Source of the DNA: Paenibacillus_E qinlingensis_A
GTDB taxonomy: Bacteria > Bacillota > Bacilli > Paenibacillales > NBRC-103111
Direction: 5' to 3'
Assembly (NCBI RefSeq): GCF_031455095.1
Contig: NZ_JAVDSB010000020.1
Location: 1-64,000, forward strand
DNA: 64,000 bases
Part shown: positions 18,101 to 26,448 of the stretch, piece after piece
How positions within the stretch are numbered: position 1 is the first letter of the stretch
How the letters are laid out: every line of letters begins with the position of its first letter
Translations under genes and position numbers: made by a program
The notes under the pieces: model-generated
The model's input: only the letters and a program-made list of their open reading frames with translations
Told to the model about the DNA's origin: nothing
The model's database searches: none

Positions 18101-18385
18101 CCATAAACAAACAAAAGTGATAAATATTGAAAGCATACCACCCATATAGGCAGATAAGAGTAAACCTACACCCCTGAAATTTAGACTTACCAGCGGTTCC
18201 AACTGAATACTATAATTCAGTAAGACAACCACCAACGCTCCGTGCGCCAATCCGATATACACTTTAGTTACCCAGGTTGGCCTCTGATCAAGCTTCATGA
18301 TGAGAAAGAAGTGTTCTACAAATACGACAAAAACAGTTATTACGGAAAAATTGATAATTAAATCACGTAACAGAACAATCACCAA
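15119..18385 (-). CDS. Hybrid sensor histidine kinase with two receivers and an HPt domain
   Basis: A 1088-residue membrane kinase. Residues 1-190 hold five or six hydrophobic helices resembling the LytS-type 5TM sensor. Two PAS domains follow (about 195-310 and 315-435), then the HisKA phospho-His (SHEIRTPLNGIIG, about 460), the ATPase domain (NLTNNAIKFT, DTGIGI, GTGLGL), receiver 1 (RIAEDNP, LLDMQM, LVKPV), receiver 2 (VVEDNE, LMDIHMPEMDG, LIKPI) and HPt with HTLKG (about 1020). A whole phosphorelay is thus fused in one chain. The N-terminal start is uncertain (TTG or GTG with a weak ribosome site). It is followed by no kinase partner, but a receiver-EAL protein and an OmpR-type regulator are immediately upstream and could be outputs. 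Confidence 0.92.
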   Translation of the reverse strand: MVIVLLRDLIINFSVITVFVVFVEHFFLIMKLDQRPTWVTKVYIGLAHGALVVVLLNYSIQLEPLVSLNFRGVGLLLSAYMGGMLSIFITFVCLWIGRFIMDGTISLPLLLIGLATITGTSIIFAKIKTYWLQWMSASTFFFVFYYTLVWMVYGTSPDTIWKYITYQLMCVFVIACFLRYLLRNREYKQQLRQVEDELIDMLRFQPGFTFKLHKHRDEYVFIVIEGQLLQMLGLYPHQFIGKKIDDVKVFTSAFQAQIKGYYERAWQGERVNYEYDYNGFTILVSLQPIYKNSYVTELIGSACDVTEHRAALVKARVRDEQYRTLVENSEDFIFRFRLDGTIASSNSKMYITYELESDQVKGKLLTEVVQMDDPEKWEMKFEQTILKRKTQQFGIQLLHPDGSEHAYNVTLSPLYMDGDEEIDGVTGTVHDITDLKKREEADQSNRAKSQFLARMSHEIRTPLNGIIGLSLLLQRTELSPIQQDYLNKIDSSSNVLLATINDILDFSKLEAGKMTLETLDFSLEESIQKVADLASVSLGKKRIEIMLDTSEDLPDLVNGDAFRLEQVLINLTNNAIKFTKRGYLRLRVALEATTDEGYLLSFAMEDTGIGISKEQLSKLFVPFSQADTSMSRRYGGTGLGLVICQHLVQSMGGILQVESTLGQGSRFYFNLMLGKAGTDAGTKLIDVDGQMNSVQNQRIRIAEDNPLVATHIRELLSSMPVQIDSVSTTADLVRTLEEDAWYAAPVDYVLLDMQMEELQYQDGLERVMAPIDRSRTKVIAYTTLDGREQMSELPDLLQADAVLVKPVSRAKLKMVIEGLAQERIQSVAVEPVLQALLVNKQAAASKGNILVVEDNEINQLVISELLKQLGYHPLIAENGLEALELADKETFKLILMDIHMPEMDGYEATQKLRQRKSLNLVPIVALTANMLMQDRMQLLKLGMNDLLIKPITERQLTDMLGKWDMLNWSKQYPGVGVDQLMRNIDHKLHIFQYMLEKFKMDYHDFQDQLAPFISDGELVAVKRKIHTLKGIAVNFYADALVAQVLAMEKELERGIDPQEVFSLLKRIQHEIDGILGQQDATVSIREGY

Positions 18386-18443
18386 CCCGTTTATTGACTC
18401 TAGTGGGAACCTTATCTAATCCTTCATCATTCTATCATGTCTC

Positions 18444-19715
18444 TTAAGCTAGTTGAAACAACATTTGTTCGATAAGGCAAACTTCGACAGGCTTACTATA
18501 GTAATACCCTTGAACGAAGCGACAACCATACTCACGCAGCACCTGCAGCTCTTCTTCCGTTTCAACACCTTCCGCAACAACAGACAGATTCAATTGCTTC
18601 GCCATAGAAAGCATCGTACTCACAATAACAGCATTCACATGTCCATGTTGTAAATCTTTAATGAAAGATTTATCAATTTTCACTTTGTCGACGGGTAAGT
18701 CACGCAGGTAACCAAGTGAGCTATAGCCCGTTCCGAAATCATCCATCGCAATTCTCAGACCTAGCTTCTTGAGTTTCCCTAGCGCATCCGCGGCAAGTCT
18801 AGCATCTACACTTAGACTCTCTGTAATCTCTAATTCTAAGTACTTAGGATCTAAGCCAGTTTCCTCCAGAATGGCTGCAATCGTCATACTTAACCGACAA
18901 TCATTAAACTGCTTGCGTGATAAATTCACGGCTACAAACATAGGTGGAAGGCCGGCCTTTCGCCATTTCTGGTTTTGTTGGCAGGCCTCTCTCAGCACCC
19001 ACTCACCAATTTCGTGAATGAGCCCACTTTCCTCTGCAATCGAAATAAACTCCGTTGGCGGGACATCGCCAAAATCAGGATTATCCCAACGAAGCAGACA
19101 TTCCAACCCGACAACAACGCTCGTACTGATATCAACAACAGGTTGATAGACCAGTTTTAACTCTCGCTTGGAGATCGCCTTGCGCAGATGAACCTCAATA
19201 TCCATTCTTCTCTGCAGCATTACGCTACTGCTTAAAGGAGTGCTAGGCTGTGTACATTCCACATAGCCCTCTACATGGGCAGTGGCGGGGTAGACACCTT
19301 TGACCCCATTTTGAATAGCGACCTTACATCGTTCTAAGAAGTAGGTAATGACCCCTTCGCCATTTAATCCTGCAATTAACATCTCTTTATGAAAATAATC
19401 GACCGCGCCAAAGCGCATCGCTTGGATCGTTTGAACCGAGCCTTCTGAAGTATGTGTACTTAGCATTATCACAGGAATAGGGCTATGGTCCATAATGAGC
19501 TGAAGTGCTGTAAGTCCTAGTAAATTCGGTAAGTCCATATCAATAAGGACTAGATCAGGCTTATCACGAAGCATACATACCAATGCGGCACTGCCATGTG
19601 CTACAATTCCTGTCAGAATAAGCTGCTCATCCTGCTTCAATATGGTCGTAATGACCTCTTGAGTTTGTTCGGACACACTCACTACCAGTACTCCATACCT
19701 GCCTGTCAGACTCAT
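18444..19715 (-). CDS. Receiver-EAL domain protein, probable cyclic di-GMP phosphodiesterase
   Basis: A 423-residue cytoplasmic protein. Residues 8-125 form a receiver domain (Asp in LVLIDMDLPNLLG; Lys in DYFHKEML). Residues about 170-420 form an EAL domain: the motif reads ECLLRW instead of EALLRW, and the catalytic residues are in LELEITES, AMDDFGTGYSSLGYL, VKIDKSFI and VAEGVETEEEL. All metal ligands appear present, so hydrolysis of cyclic di-GMP to pGpG is likely. The ATG follows AAGGTGGCGAAAAA. It sits 58 bases upstream of the hybrid kinase in the same orientation, so the kinase may phosphorylate its receiver; this is inference. Confidence 0.9.
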   Translation of the reverse strand: MSLTGRYGVLVVSVSEQTQEVITTILKQDEQLILTGIVAHGSAALVCMLRDKPDLVLIDMDLPNLLGLTALQLIMDHSPIPVIMLSTHTSEGSVQTIQAMRFGAVDYFHKEMLIAGLNGEGVITYFLERCKVAIQNGVKGVYPATAHVEGYVECTQPSTPLSSSVMLQRRMDIEVHLRKAISKRELKLVYQPVVDISTSVVVGLECLLRWDNPDFGDVPPTEFISIAEESGLIHEIGEWVLREACQQNQKWRKAGLPPMFVAVNLSRKQFNDCRLSMTIAAILEETGLDPKYLELEITESLSVDARLAADALGKLKKLGLRIAMDDFGTGYSSLGYLRDLPVDKVKIDKSFIKDLQHGHVNAVIVSTMLSMAKQLNLSVVAEGVETEEELQVLREYGCRFVQGYYYSKPVEVCLIEQMLFQLA

Positions 19716-19982
19716 TTTTTCGCCACCTTTTTAAGCCATTCTTACTTATAATCCCATTGTACTTTCCACTTATTAGGTTACTTACTTAAATCTCATGAAT
19801 TTTTTTGCTCTATTTCGCTAATATTTTACTAACATTTTTTTGAAATCCCTATATGAAAACGGTTTACTCTTAAAATTCGACAGCGTATAATAGATTTATT
19901 AGCTAAATATTAGCAATATCACTCACCTCATCACTTTTTACGATATTCAAATTAGAAAACTATGCGTTAGGGGGTACTTCTA

Positions 19983-20696
19983 ATGGACAGAGTTCTATTA
20001 ATTGAGGACGATGATATTATCGGTGAGATGATCTGCATGTATCTGAAAGAGGAAGACTTTTTAGTTCTCAGGTGCCACAATGGACAGGAGGGGCTCACAG
20101 CCCTACATGATTTCCAGCCAGATCTGATTCTACTTGATCTTATTCTCCCAGACTTCGAAGGTACAGAGCTATGCAATTCCTTACGAGGGCTTACACCTGT
20201 TCCGATCATTATCATCTCCTCAAACTCTAAAGTCAGTGAGAAAATCGAAGCTTTTACCGTTGGCGCCGACGATTATTTATGCAAACCATTCAGCATGCAT
20301 GAAATGAAGGCCCGCATTCAAGTTCTTTTACGCCGCTTCAAAAAGGAACTACCCGCTGAGCAGCAACCTGCTGATCCTGCCCCGATTCGCCAACGGATTA
20401 CCGTTCCCGCTATGGAGCTCCAGATTAATTTAGAGAAACGAACCTTGCACGTGCGAGGCGAATCGATCGAAATGACCTTCTCTGAGTTTGAACTCATTCG
20501 ATTGCTAGTTGAACACCCTGAACGGGTTTACCGCCGCGAAGACCTGATTAATGCCCTACGTGGATTCGATTCTTACATAAACGAGCGGGCGATTGATGTA
20601 CATATTACGAATTTGCGTAGGAAAATTGAGATCAATCCCAAAGAGCCAAAATATATTAAGACCGTATGGGGCGTAGGCTATAAATTTGTCATCTAA
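19983..20696 (+). CDS. OmpR/PhoB family response regulator
   Basis: A 237-residue regulator. Receiver domain residues 1-118 (acidic residues in LLIEDDD, phospho-acceptor in LILLDLILPDFEG, Lys in DYLCKPF) and a C-terminal winged helix (about 140-237; DVHITNLRRKIE and YIKTVWGVGYKFV). AGGGGG lies 9 bases before the ATG. No OmpR-type kinase is adjacent; it is divergent from the receiver-EAL gene across 267 bases of AT-rich DNA in which I see no further gene. It may be an output of the hybrid kinase. Confidence 0.92.
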   Translation: MDRVLLIEDDDIIGEMICMYLKEEDFLVLRCHNGQEGLTALHDFQPDLILLDLILPDFEGTELCNSLRGLTPVPIIIISSNSKVSEKIEAFTVGADDYLCKPFSMHEMKARIQVLLRRFKKELPAEQQPADPAPIRQRITVPAMELQINLEKRTLHVRGESIEMTFSEFELIRLLVEHPERVYRREDLINALRGFDSYINERAIDVHITNLRRKIEINPKEPKYIKTVWGVGYKFVI

Positions 20697-20711
20697 GCGA
20701 CTTACATATTG

Positions 20712-20752
20712 ACCTGATCCTGGATTGGATTCGGTCTTATTTTTTTGTTCTT
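20712..20752 (+). terminator. Terminator of the OmpR-type regulator gene
   Basis: GACCTGATCC pairs imperfectly with GGATTCGGTC and is followed by TTATTTTTTT, 15 bases after the stop. Confidence 0.8.
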
Positions 20753-20817
20753 TTTACTGTAAAAGAGCAAACACTTTCAACTAATTATTAGTTGGCCTAG
20801 GAAGAGGGGACTTGAAG

Positions 20818-21510
20818 ATGAAAGTTCAACAAGTTGTTGCTGGTGTTTATATGTTACCACTTGGGACCGTCAATGCTTACTTGATCCAAGCGGAGGACGG
20901 TCTTATTCTGATTGACACGGGAACGCCAGGAAGTGCACCTAAGATCTTGGAGGGGATCCAAGCCATCGGTTGCAAGCCTTCTGACTTGAAGACCATTCTC
21001 CTTACACATGGCCATCCTGACCATGTAGGGGGTACAGCTGCACTGAAGCGCGCGGTTCCGCATGTGAAGGTCTATATCAGCGAAGTGGATGCGCCGATCG
21101 TGGAGAAAGGACAGCCGCAGCGTCCGCTGACGGCCACGCCTGGATTGATGAATAAACTGTTGTTCCGTTTATTCATCAAAGAAACGCCGATAGAAACCTT
21201 TGCTATCGACGGTTATTTGAAAGCGAATGCCACGCTGGATTTCGCTGCTGGTATGCACACGATCGCTGCTCCCGCGCACAGCGCAGGGCAAATCGCCTTG
21301 CTGCTGCCGAAGCACGGCGGCGTGATGTTTGCCGCGGATGCAGCGGCGAATATGATGGGCCTTGGCTGGAGCATCGGCCACGAGAACTTCTCGCAAGCGA
21401 GGCAGGACTTGATCCGCCTAGGGAAGGCGGAATTCAATGCCGCTTGCTTCGGGCATGGCAAGCCCTTGCTTGCGAGCGCTTCGCAAGCGTTTCGCGCCAA
21501 ATGGGCGTAG
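20818..21510 (+). CDS. MBL fold metallo-hydrolase
   Basis: A 230-residue metallo-beta-lactamase fold protein. The metal site is complete: THGHPDH (about residue 65), the histidine in APAHSAGQ (about 160), the Asp in FAADAA (about 180) and the final His in FGHGKP (about 215). The ATG at 20818 is preferred over a TTG six bases earlier because GAGGGGA lies 7 bases before it. It is transcribed alone from an AT-rich upstream region that contains the palindrome CTAATTATTAG. The substrate is unknown; glyoxalase II-like or lactonase-like activity is possible. Confidence 0.88.
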   Translation: MKVQQVVAGVYMLPLGTVNAYLIQAEDGLILIDTGTPGSAPKILEGIQAIGCKPSDLKTILLTHGHPDHVGGTAALKRAVPHVKVYISEVDAPIVEKGQPQRPLTATPGLMNKLLFRLFIKETPIETFAIDGYLKANATLDFAAGMHTIAAPAHSAGQIALLLPKHGGVMFAADAAANMMGLGWSIGHENFSQARQDLIRLGKAEFNAACFGHGKPLLASASQAFRAKWA

Positions 21511-21530
21511 GATCGCCGCTGGCACGCCTA

Positions 21531-21717
21531 TTAGTCCGATTTTGCCGAACTAATCCCACTACGCGCGTCGATACATCCTATTTAGTCCGAAATAGCCCAA
21601 CTAAATCGCTCCAAACACCCGTTACACCAGGAAAATGCTGAAATAGTTCGGTAGAATCAGACTATTGGACTTGTATCACAAAAAATCCTCGATTTAGTTC
21701 GGCAGAATCGAACTAAA
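21531..21717. repeat. Cluster of four related palindromes
   Basis: Imperfect inverted repeats of about 24 bases, of the type TTTAGTYCG-N6-7-CGRACTAAA, occur at 21531-21554, 21581-21606, 21643-21665 and 21693-21717, about 50-60 bases apart. They fill the intergenic space between the MBL and CLC genes and look like a dispersed intergenic palindromic element. Confidence 0.75.
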
Positions 21718-21726
21718 CGAGGATTT
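21683..21726. terminator. Long hairpin built on the last palindrome
   Basis: AAATCCTCG and CGAGGATTT extend the TTTAGTTCG/CGAACTAAA palindrome to a stem of about 18 base pairs. It lies between convergent genes and probably terminates both. Confidence 0.7.
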
Positions 21727-21781
21727 CACAAAACTGAAGTAGACACATCTACTCTTCAGGCCGACCTGCTTGCTTGCTCAC

Positions 21782-23089
21782 TCACTCTGCCTTCTTCTTC
21801 ACCTTAATCGAAGCCAACGTCTCCCCTTCGGCAAGAGCATGTCTTCTCGATTTGGACAATCCTATCCGCTGTGAGGTGTAAATCCCTGAATGACCGGAGA
21901 ACAGATAGCTCACGAGGCAAGCCATAAACATGTAGAGGATCCCTTCGGAGCCAAACAGCTCTACGCCCATGATGAAGCAGGCCAACGGTGTGTTGGTGGC
22001 GCCGCTGAAAACCGCAATGAGTCCCAACGCAGCCAAGAATGGCGCGGACAGCCCCAACAGGTCGGCCAACGAATTACCCAGCGTAGCGCCAATAACAAAC
22101 AACGGGGTTACTTCCCCGCCGAGATAGCCCGCTCCGAGCGTTAGCGCAGTAAAAATCGTCTTCCACAAGAAGGCAAAATGAGCGACTGGCGCTTCGAAAG
22201 CTTGCTGCAGCAAAGGGATGCCCAACCCCAAATAGTCCCTCGTTTTGAATGCTGCAATAAGCGCGATAATCACAATTCCGCCGACAAATGCTCGCAGCAC
22301 CGGGTTCGCGAATAACCGCGTATAGAGCTTTTTCATCCCATGGGTAAGCTCGCTAAATAGGATACTGGCTCCACCAAATAACATAGAAGCAATCACTACC
22401 TTGAGAACAACCCCTACAGTTAACAACGGGACTGCCCCCATCGCATAATGAATATGATGAATCCCCCACGCCATGGTCACCTGATGTGCTACCAGACTAG
22501 CAATGAAACAAGGAATCAGTGCTTGGTACCTCATCATCCCGATTGCAGCCACTTCCAAAGCGAAGATGGTACCTGCTAGCGGCGTCCCAAAAACGGAGCC
22601 AAACCCGCTGCTGATGCCGCACATGAGCAGGATTTTCCGATCCATCTCATCTACTCGGAAGATGCGCCCTATCCATTCAGCTAAGCTTCCCCCCATTTGA
22701 ACAGCCGTCCCTTCGCGACCCGCTGATCCCCCAAAGAGATGCGTGACAAGGGTCCCGACGAGCACCAAAGGCGCCATGCGCAGAGGAATCCTCTCCTTGC
22801 CCTCATGAAGCTGTTCGAGGATCAAGTTATTCCCTTTCCCTGCATTTTTACCGATTTTCAAATAGATATAGGCCATGATTGCCCCACCTGCAGGCAAAAG
22901 AAATAACAACCACGGATAGGCAATTCGACGCTCCGTAACCAAATCTAGACTGACGAGGAAAAGCGCTGAAGCTGACCCCGTTAGGATGCCAACGATGCTG
23001 CCATAGCAAATCCACTTTACGAATGAAGCTAGTAAGGTAACATGCATGTATTTAGCTGCAAAATCTATCACTTTGGGACGATTATTCAA
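21782..23089 (-). CDS. CLC family anion channel/transporter, resembles fluoride-exporting CLC-F
   Basis: An integral membrane protein of about 435 residues with ten or more helices. The filter regions read GKGNNLI, FGGSAGREGTAVQMGG and GGEVTPLFVIGA. GREGT in place of GREGP and TPLF in the third motif resemble the fluoride-selective CLC-F branch rather than classical chloride CLCs; this subgroup call is from memory of the family. A TTG at 23089 with GAGAGGTGAG 7 bases upstream is preferred to a GTG at 23101. It lies 33 bases after the SulP gene in the same direction, so they are probably co-transcribed. Confidence 0.85.
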   Translation of the reverse strand: MNNRPKVIDFAAKYMHVTLLASFVKWICYGSIVGILTGSASALFLVSLDLVTERRIAYPWLLFLLPAGGAIMAYIYLKIGKNAGKGNNLILEQLHEGKERIPLRMAPLVLVGTLVTHLFGGSAGREGTAVQMGGSLAEWIGRIFRVDEMDRKILLMCGISSGFGSVFGTPLAGTIFALEVAAIGMMRYQALIPCFIASLVAHQVTMAWGIHHIHYAMGAVPLLTVGVVLKVVIASMLFGGASILFSELTHGMKKLYTRLFANPVLRAFVGGIVIIALIAAFKTRDYLGLGIPLLQQAFEAPVAHFAFLWKTIFTALTLGAGYLGGEVTPLFVIGATLGNSLADLLGLSAPFLAALGLIAVFSGATNTPLACFIMGVELFGSEGILYMFMACLVSYLFSGHSGIYTSQRIGLSKSRRHALAEGETLASIKVKKKAE

Positions 23090-23122
23090 AGTAATTCTCA
23101 CCTCTCGTGGAAAGGCCTCGTG

Positions 23123-24562
23123 TTACAGTGTTCCGACTCGATCCATAAGAAGCTTGCTCTCCGCGTTCAAGCCTATGATCATTACGGTTTTATTGATTTG
23201 CTCGTATCTTTGTATGGTTTTGGCAATCGCCGTCACCGCTGAATGGTCCCAAACATGAGACGAGGCGAAATCGATAATGATCTCTTCTGGATCATTTTTA
23301 TAATCAAAAAGCTCAACAAAATGCGCCATCGTACCGAAGAATAGCTGTCCCTTAATACGATACACCTTAGCGCCATTCTTCTCAATTGTTGATTGTGCCT
23401 TAATTTTCGCTGACCGCCACCCGTAGACCAATGCACTCAAAATCACACCCGATACAACGCCAATCGCTAAGTCAGATGTTGCCAAAACAGCAGCCACTGT
23501 CACGATCATGATTAACGCATCACTCCGAGGAATTTTCGCGAGCGTTCGTAACGAGTTCCAATCGAAAGTACCGATTGACACCATGAACATGACGCCAACA
23601 AGTGCGCCCATCGGAATTTGCTTCACGACATCGCCGAGAACGAGAATAAGGAATAACAGGAATACCCCAGATACGAACGTAGATAATCGCGCTCTACCGC
23701 CGGATTTCACATTAATCACGGTTTGTCCGATCATCGCACAGCCTGCCATCCCGCCAAATAACCCTGAGACCACGTTCGCAATTCCTTGACCTTTTACCTC
23801 TTTATTTTTGTCGCTTTTCGTATCCGTCATCTCATCAACAATCGTCGCCGTCATCAAAGATTCCGTCATACCCACAACAGCGAGCGCTAAAGAGAACGGC
23901 AACATACGCCAGATAATCTCTAGAGAGAAATCAATTTGCGGCACATGGAAAAATGGCAGCTCTTGCGTGATTTTGCCCATATCCCCCACCGTACGAAGAT
24001 CCAAATGCAGACTCATCGAGATTATCGTCATCACAATAATGGCTACGAGCGGTGAAGGAACAACCTGCGTGAATCTCGGCAGTATATAGATAATCACAAG
24101 CGTACCTGCAATCATCAGCGGCATTTGCCAATTCGCTCCTTCAAAGCTTGGAAACTGCGCCATAAAAATAATAATGGCCAGCGCATTCACGAATCCTGTC
24201 ATCACCGAATGAGGGATAAAGGTAATGAATCGCCCAAATTTCAATGCCCCCATCACATACTGGAGTACGCCAGTTAGTATTGTCGCGGCAAATAAATACT
24301 CAATTCCGTATTTCGCTACCACAGGTCCCATTAACGAAGCCATAGCTCCTGTAGCCGCGGAAATCATACCTCTGCGCCCGCCTACGATGGAAATCGTAAC
24401 TGCAATACAAAAGGATGCATACAACCCTACCATCGGATCTACACCCGCCAAAATAGAAAAGGCAATCGCCTCTGGAATCAGCGCTAAAGCCACTGTTATG
24501 CCCGCGAGTACATCCTTACGGACGTTAGAGAGCCACGCCATTTTAAACTTTTGAACCAACAA
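23123..24562 (-). CDS. SulP family anion transporter with STAS domain
   Basis: A 479-residue membrane protein of the SLC26/SulP family. It begins with the conserved first segment (RKDVLAGITVALALIPEAIAF), continues with about ten to twelve membrane helices, and ends in a C-terminal STAS domain (about residues 385-479) containing IIIDFASSHVWDHSAVTAI. Substrates in the family are sulfate, bicarbonate or other anions; this short type in Gram-positives is often annotated as sulfate permease. It starts at TTG after AAGGAGTGGAGACAGG. It is followed directly by the CLC gene, so an anion-handling operon is likely. Confidence 0.88.
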   Translation of the reverse strand: MLVQKFKMAWLSNVRKDVLAGITVALALIPEAIAFSILAGVDPMVGLYASFCIAVTISIVGGRRGMISAATGAMASLMGPVVAKYGIEYLFAATILTGVLQYVMGALKFGRFITFIPHSVMTGFVNALAIIIFMAQFPSFEGANWQMPLMIAGTLVIIYILPRFTQVVPSPLVAIIVMTIISMSLHLDLRTVGDMGKITQELPFFHVPQIDFSLEIIWRMLPFSLALAVVGMTESLMTATIVDEMTDTKSDKNKEVKGQGIANVVSGLFGGMAGCAMIGQTVINVKSGGRARLSTFVSGVFLLFLILVLGDVVKQIPMGALVGVMFMVSIGTFDWNSLRTLAKIPRSDALIMIVTVAAVLATSDLAIGVVSGVILSALVYGWRSAKIKAQSTIEKNGAKVYRIKGQLFFGTMAHFVELFDYKNDPEEIIIDFASSHVWDHSAVTAIAKTIQRYEQINKTVMIIGLNAESKLLMDRVGTL

Positions 24563-24675
24563 CCTGTCTCCACTCCTTCTTTAAGTTTCTTGACCTTTCA
24601 GTCTCAGAAAAGTCGGGTCCGTTCGTCAACTTGTCTCATTATACACAAATGTTCGACATCCCTCTATGCAAAAAT

Positions 24676-24708
24676 AAAGAGCTCCTCCATGAAACGGAGA
24701 AGCTCCTA
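24676..24708 (-). terminator. Terminator of the DHA2 exporter gene
   Basis: On the minus strand AGGAGCTTCTCCG pairs with GGAGGAGCTC and is followed by TTTATTTTT. Confidence 0.8.
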
Positions 24709-24723
24709 AGTTATATCGTTCTA

Positions 24724-26220
24724 TTACTGTGAAACACTAACCGATTTCCGACTAGTCACGACTTCTGGTTCAACTTCCTCTGCCTGACCTACACGTTTAA
24801 TGAAAAAGGATAACACCAAGCCGACAATCGCGATGCCAATAATAACGAGATAAGAATCATTAATCCCCTGAATGGATGCCTCTTTAATCATTTCTTTCGT
24901 AGCAGTCGCCGTTTTACCTGCCGTCATTAACTCAATGACATGTGATTTGGTTCTAGTCGTCATAACCGTAATCAATAGTGCGGTACCCACACCACCAGCT
25001 ACTTGCTTGATCGTATTGGATATCGCAGTACCATGCGCATTCAGCCTAGCAGGCAATTGATTGAGCCCCGCTGTCGTGATTGGCATTAAGAAGAGTGCCA
25101 TACCAAAACGTCGTCCTGTGGACATGAGAACTAGGTACGTATAACTTGTAGAATCCGTCAAATTGATGAATCCAAGTGTCGTTATGATCGTAATAACCAT
25201 ACCAACAATGGACAACCATTTTGCTCCGAATTTATCGAACAACTTACCAGCTACTGGCATCATCAAGCCCATAAGCAATGCGCCAGGGAGCATAAGAATA
25301 CCAGACTCCAACGCGGTATAGCCGCGAGCATTTTGCAAATACAACGGAAGCAGCATCATATCTGCATACATAACCATTGTTACAGCGATGTTGATTAAAG
25401 TGGTCAAAGTAAACATGTTATGCTTGAACGCTCTTAGATCTAGAAGTGGGTCTTTAATGACCAGTTGGCGCCATGTAAACAAAATTAATGCAACTACACC
25501 GACAACAATCGATAAGATGACCTCCATGCTGGACCAGCCTTTGCCGCCAGCACTACTAAAGCCGTAAAGAAGGAAACCGAATCCGATCGTTGAAAGAATG
25601 GCACCCCACGTATCAATTTTGGGATACTGACGTTCAGACACATTTTTCAGATACAAGAAAGCAACAGCAATAACGATAATAACAATAGGAATGATGCCGT
25701 AGAAAAGCGTACGCCACGAATAATGTTCCAAAATATAACCAGCAAGTGCAGGACCGACTGCAGGGGCAAAAATGATGGCTAAACCAACCATCCCCATAGC
25801 TCCTCCACGCTTATCTGCCGGGAAGATTGTCAAAATAACATTCATAAGCAACGGCATGATAATACCTGCCCCAGCTGCTTGAATCAGACGACCCGTCAAC
25901 AATACCTCAAAGCCTGGCGCCACAGCTGATACAATGGTACCAATGAGGAAAATAATCATGGACGCTTGGAACAATTCCCGCGTCGTAAAGCGCTGCATGA
26001 GGAACGCTGTTATCGGAATCAAAACACCGTTAACTAACATGTAACCCGTAGTCAGCCATTGTCCTGTTGAAGCGGCAATATTGAATTCGACCATGAGTGG
26101 CGGTAAGGCAACGCTCATAATCGTTTGATTCAGAACGGCAATGAACGCCCCCAGAATCATAACAAAGAGAAGGGGACCTTTCTTAATAGAACTTGGATCA
26201 AATGCTGCAATTTTACTCAT
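24724..26220 (-). CDS. DHA2 family multidrug MFS exporter (14 TM)
   Basis: A 498-residue drug:proton antiporter of the EmrB/QacA (LmrB-like) group. Visible features are the start of TM1 (FVMILGAFIAVLNQTIMSVA), the conserved motif GRLIQAAGAGIIMPL in TM4, the motif C region MVGLAIIFAPAVGPALAGY, and about 14 hydrophobic helices. The ATG follows AAAGGA. It is transcribed divergently from a TetR-type regulator, with a 228-base shared intergenic region, the classical arrangement of an inducible efflux pump and its repressor. Confidence 0.92.
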   Translation of the reverse strand: MSKIAAFDPSSIKKGPLLFVMILGAFIAVLNQTIMSVALPPLMVEFNIAASTGQWLTTGYMLVNGVLIPITAFLMQRFTTRELFQASMIIFLIGTIVSAVAPGFEVLLTGRLIQAAGAGIIMPLLMNVILTIFPADKRGGAMGMVGLAIIFAPAVGPALAGYILEHYSWRTLFYGIIPIVIIVIAVAFLYLKNVSERQYPKIDTWGAILSTIGFGFLLYGFSSAGGKGWSSMEVILSIVVGVVALILFTWRQLVIKDPLLDLRAFKHNMFTLTTLINIAVTMVMYADMMLLPLYLQNARGYTALESGILMLPGALLMGLMMPVAGKLFDKFGAKWLSIVGMVITIITTLGFINLTDSTSYTYLVLMSTGRRFGMALFLMPITTAGLNQLPARLNAHGTAISNTIKQVAGGVGTALLITVMTTRTKSHVIELMTAGKTATATKEMIKEASIQGINDSYLVIIGIAIVGLVLSFFIKRVGQAEEVEPEVVTSRKSVSVSQ

Positions 26221-26448
26221 AGAATTATTCCTTTCACATTCGACTTCTAACTAATAGACATTGTGTTGTATAATTAACTCGATGTAAATAGTATTATAGT
26301 CATTGAACCTCATGTTCACAAGCAACAGCTTTTTTAGATATGTATATTAGTTAACAGTTTCTATGGATTTGTAGTCTATCTATTAGATAATCCACAGTTC
26401 CCGAAGAAATTGTCGTATATAACATTTGTGGAGAGGAAGAACTGACTC
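26221..26448. promoter_or_regulatory. Divergent control region between exporter and TetR-type gene
   Basis: This AT-rich region contains CTAATAGAC near 26250 and GTCTATCTATTAGAT near 26374-26388, which are inverted relatives and possible operator half-sites for the flanking TetR-type repressor. Assignment is tentative. Confidence 0.4.

Noticed and set aside
24563..24720. Riboswitch upstream of the SulP-CLC operon
   Set aside because: I looked for a fluoride or other known riboswitch core in the leader and could not identify the conserved elements.
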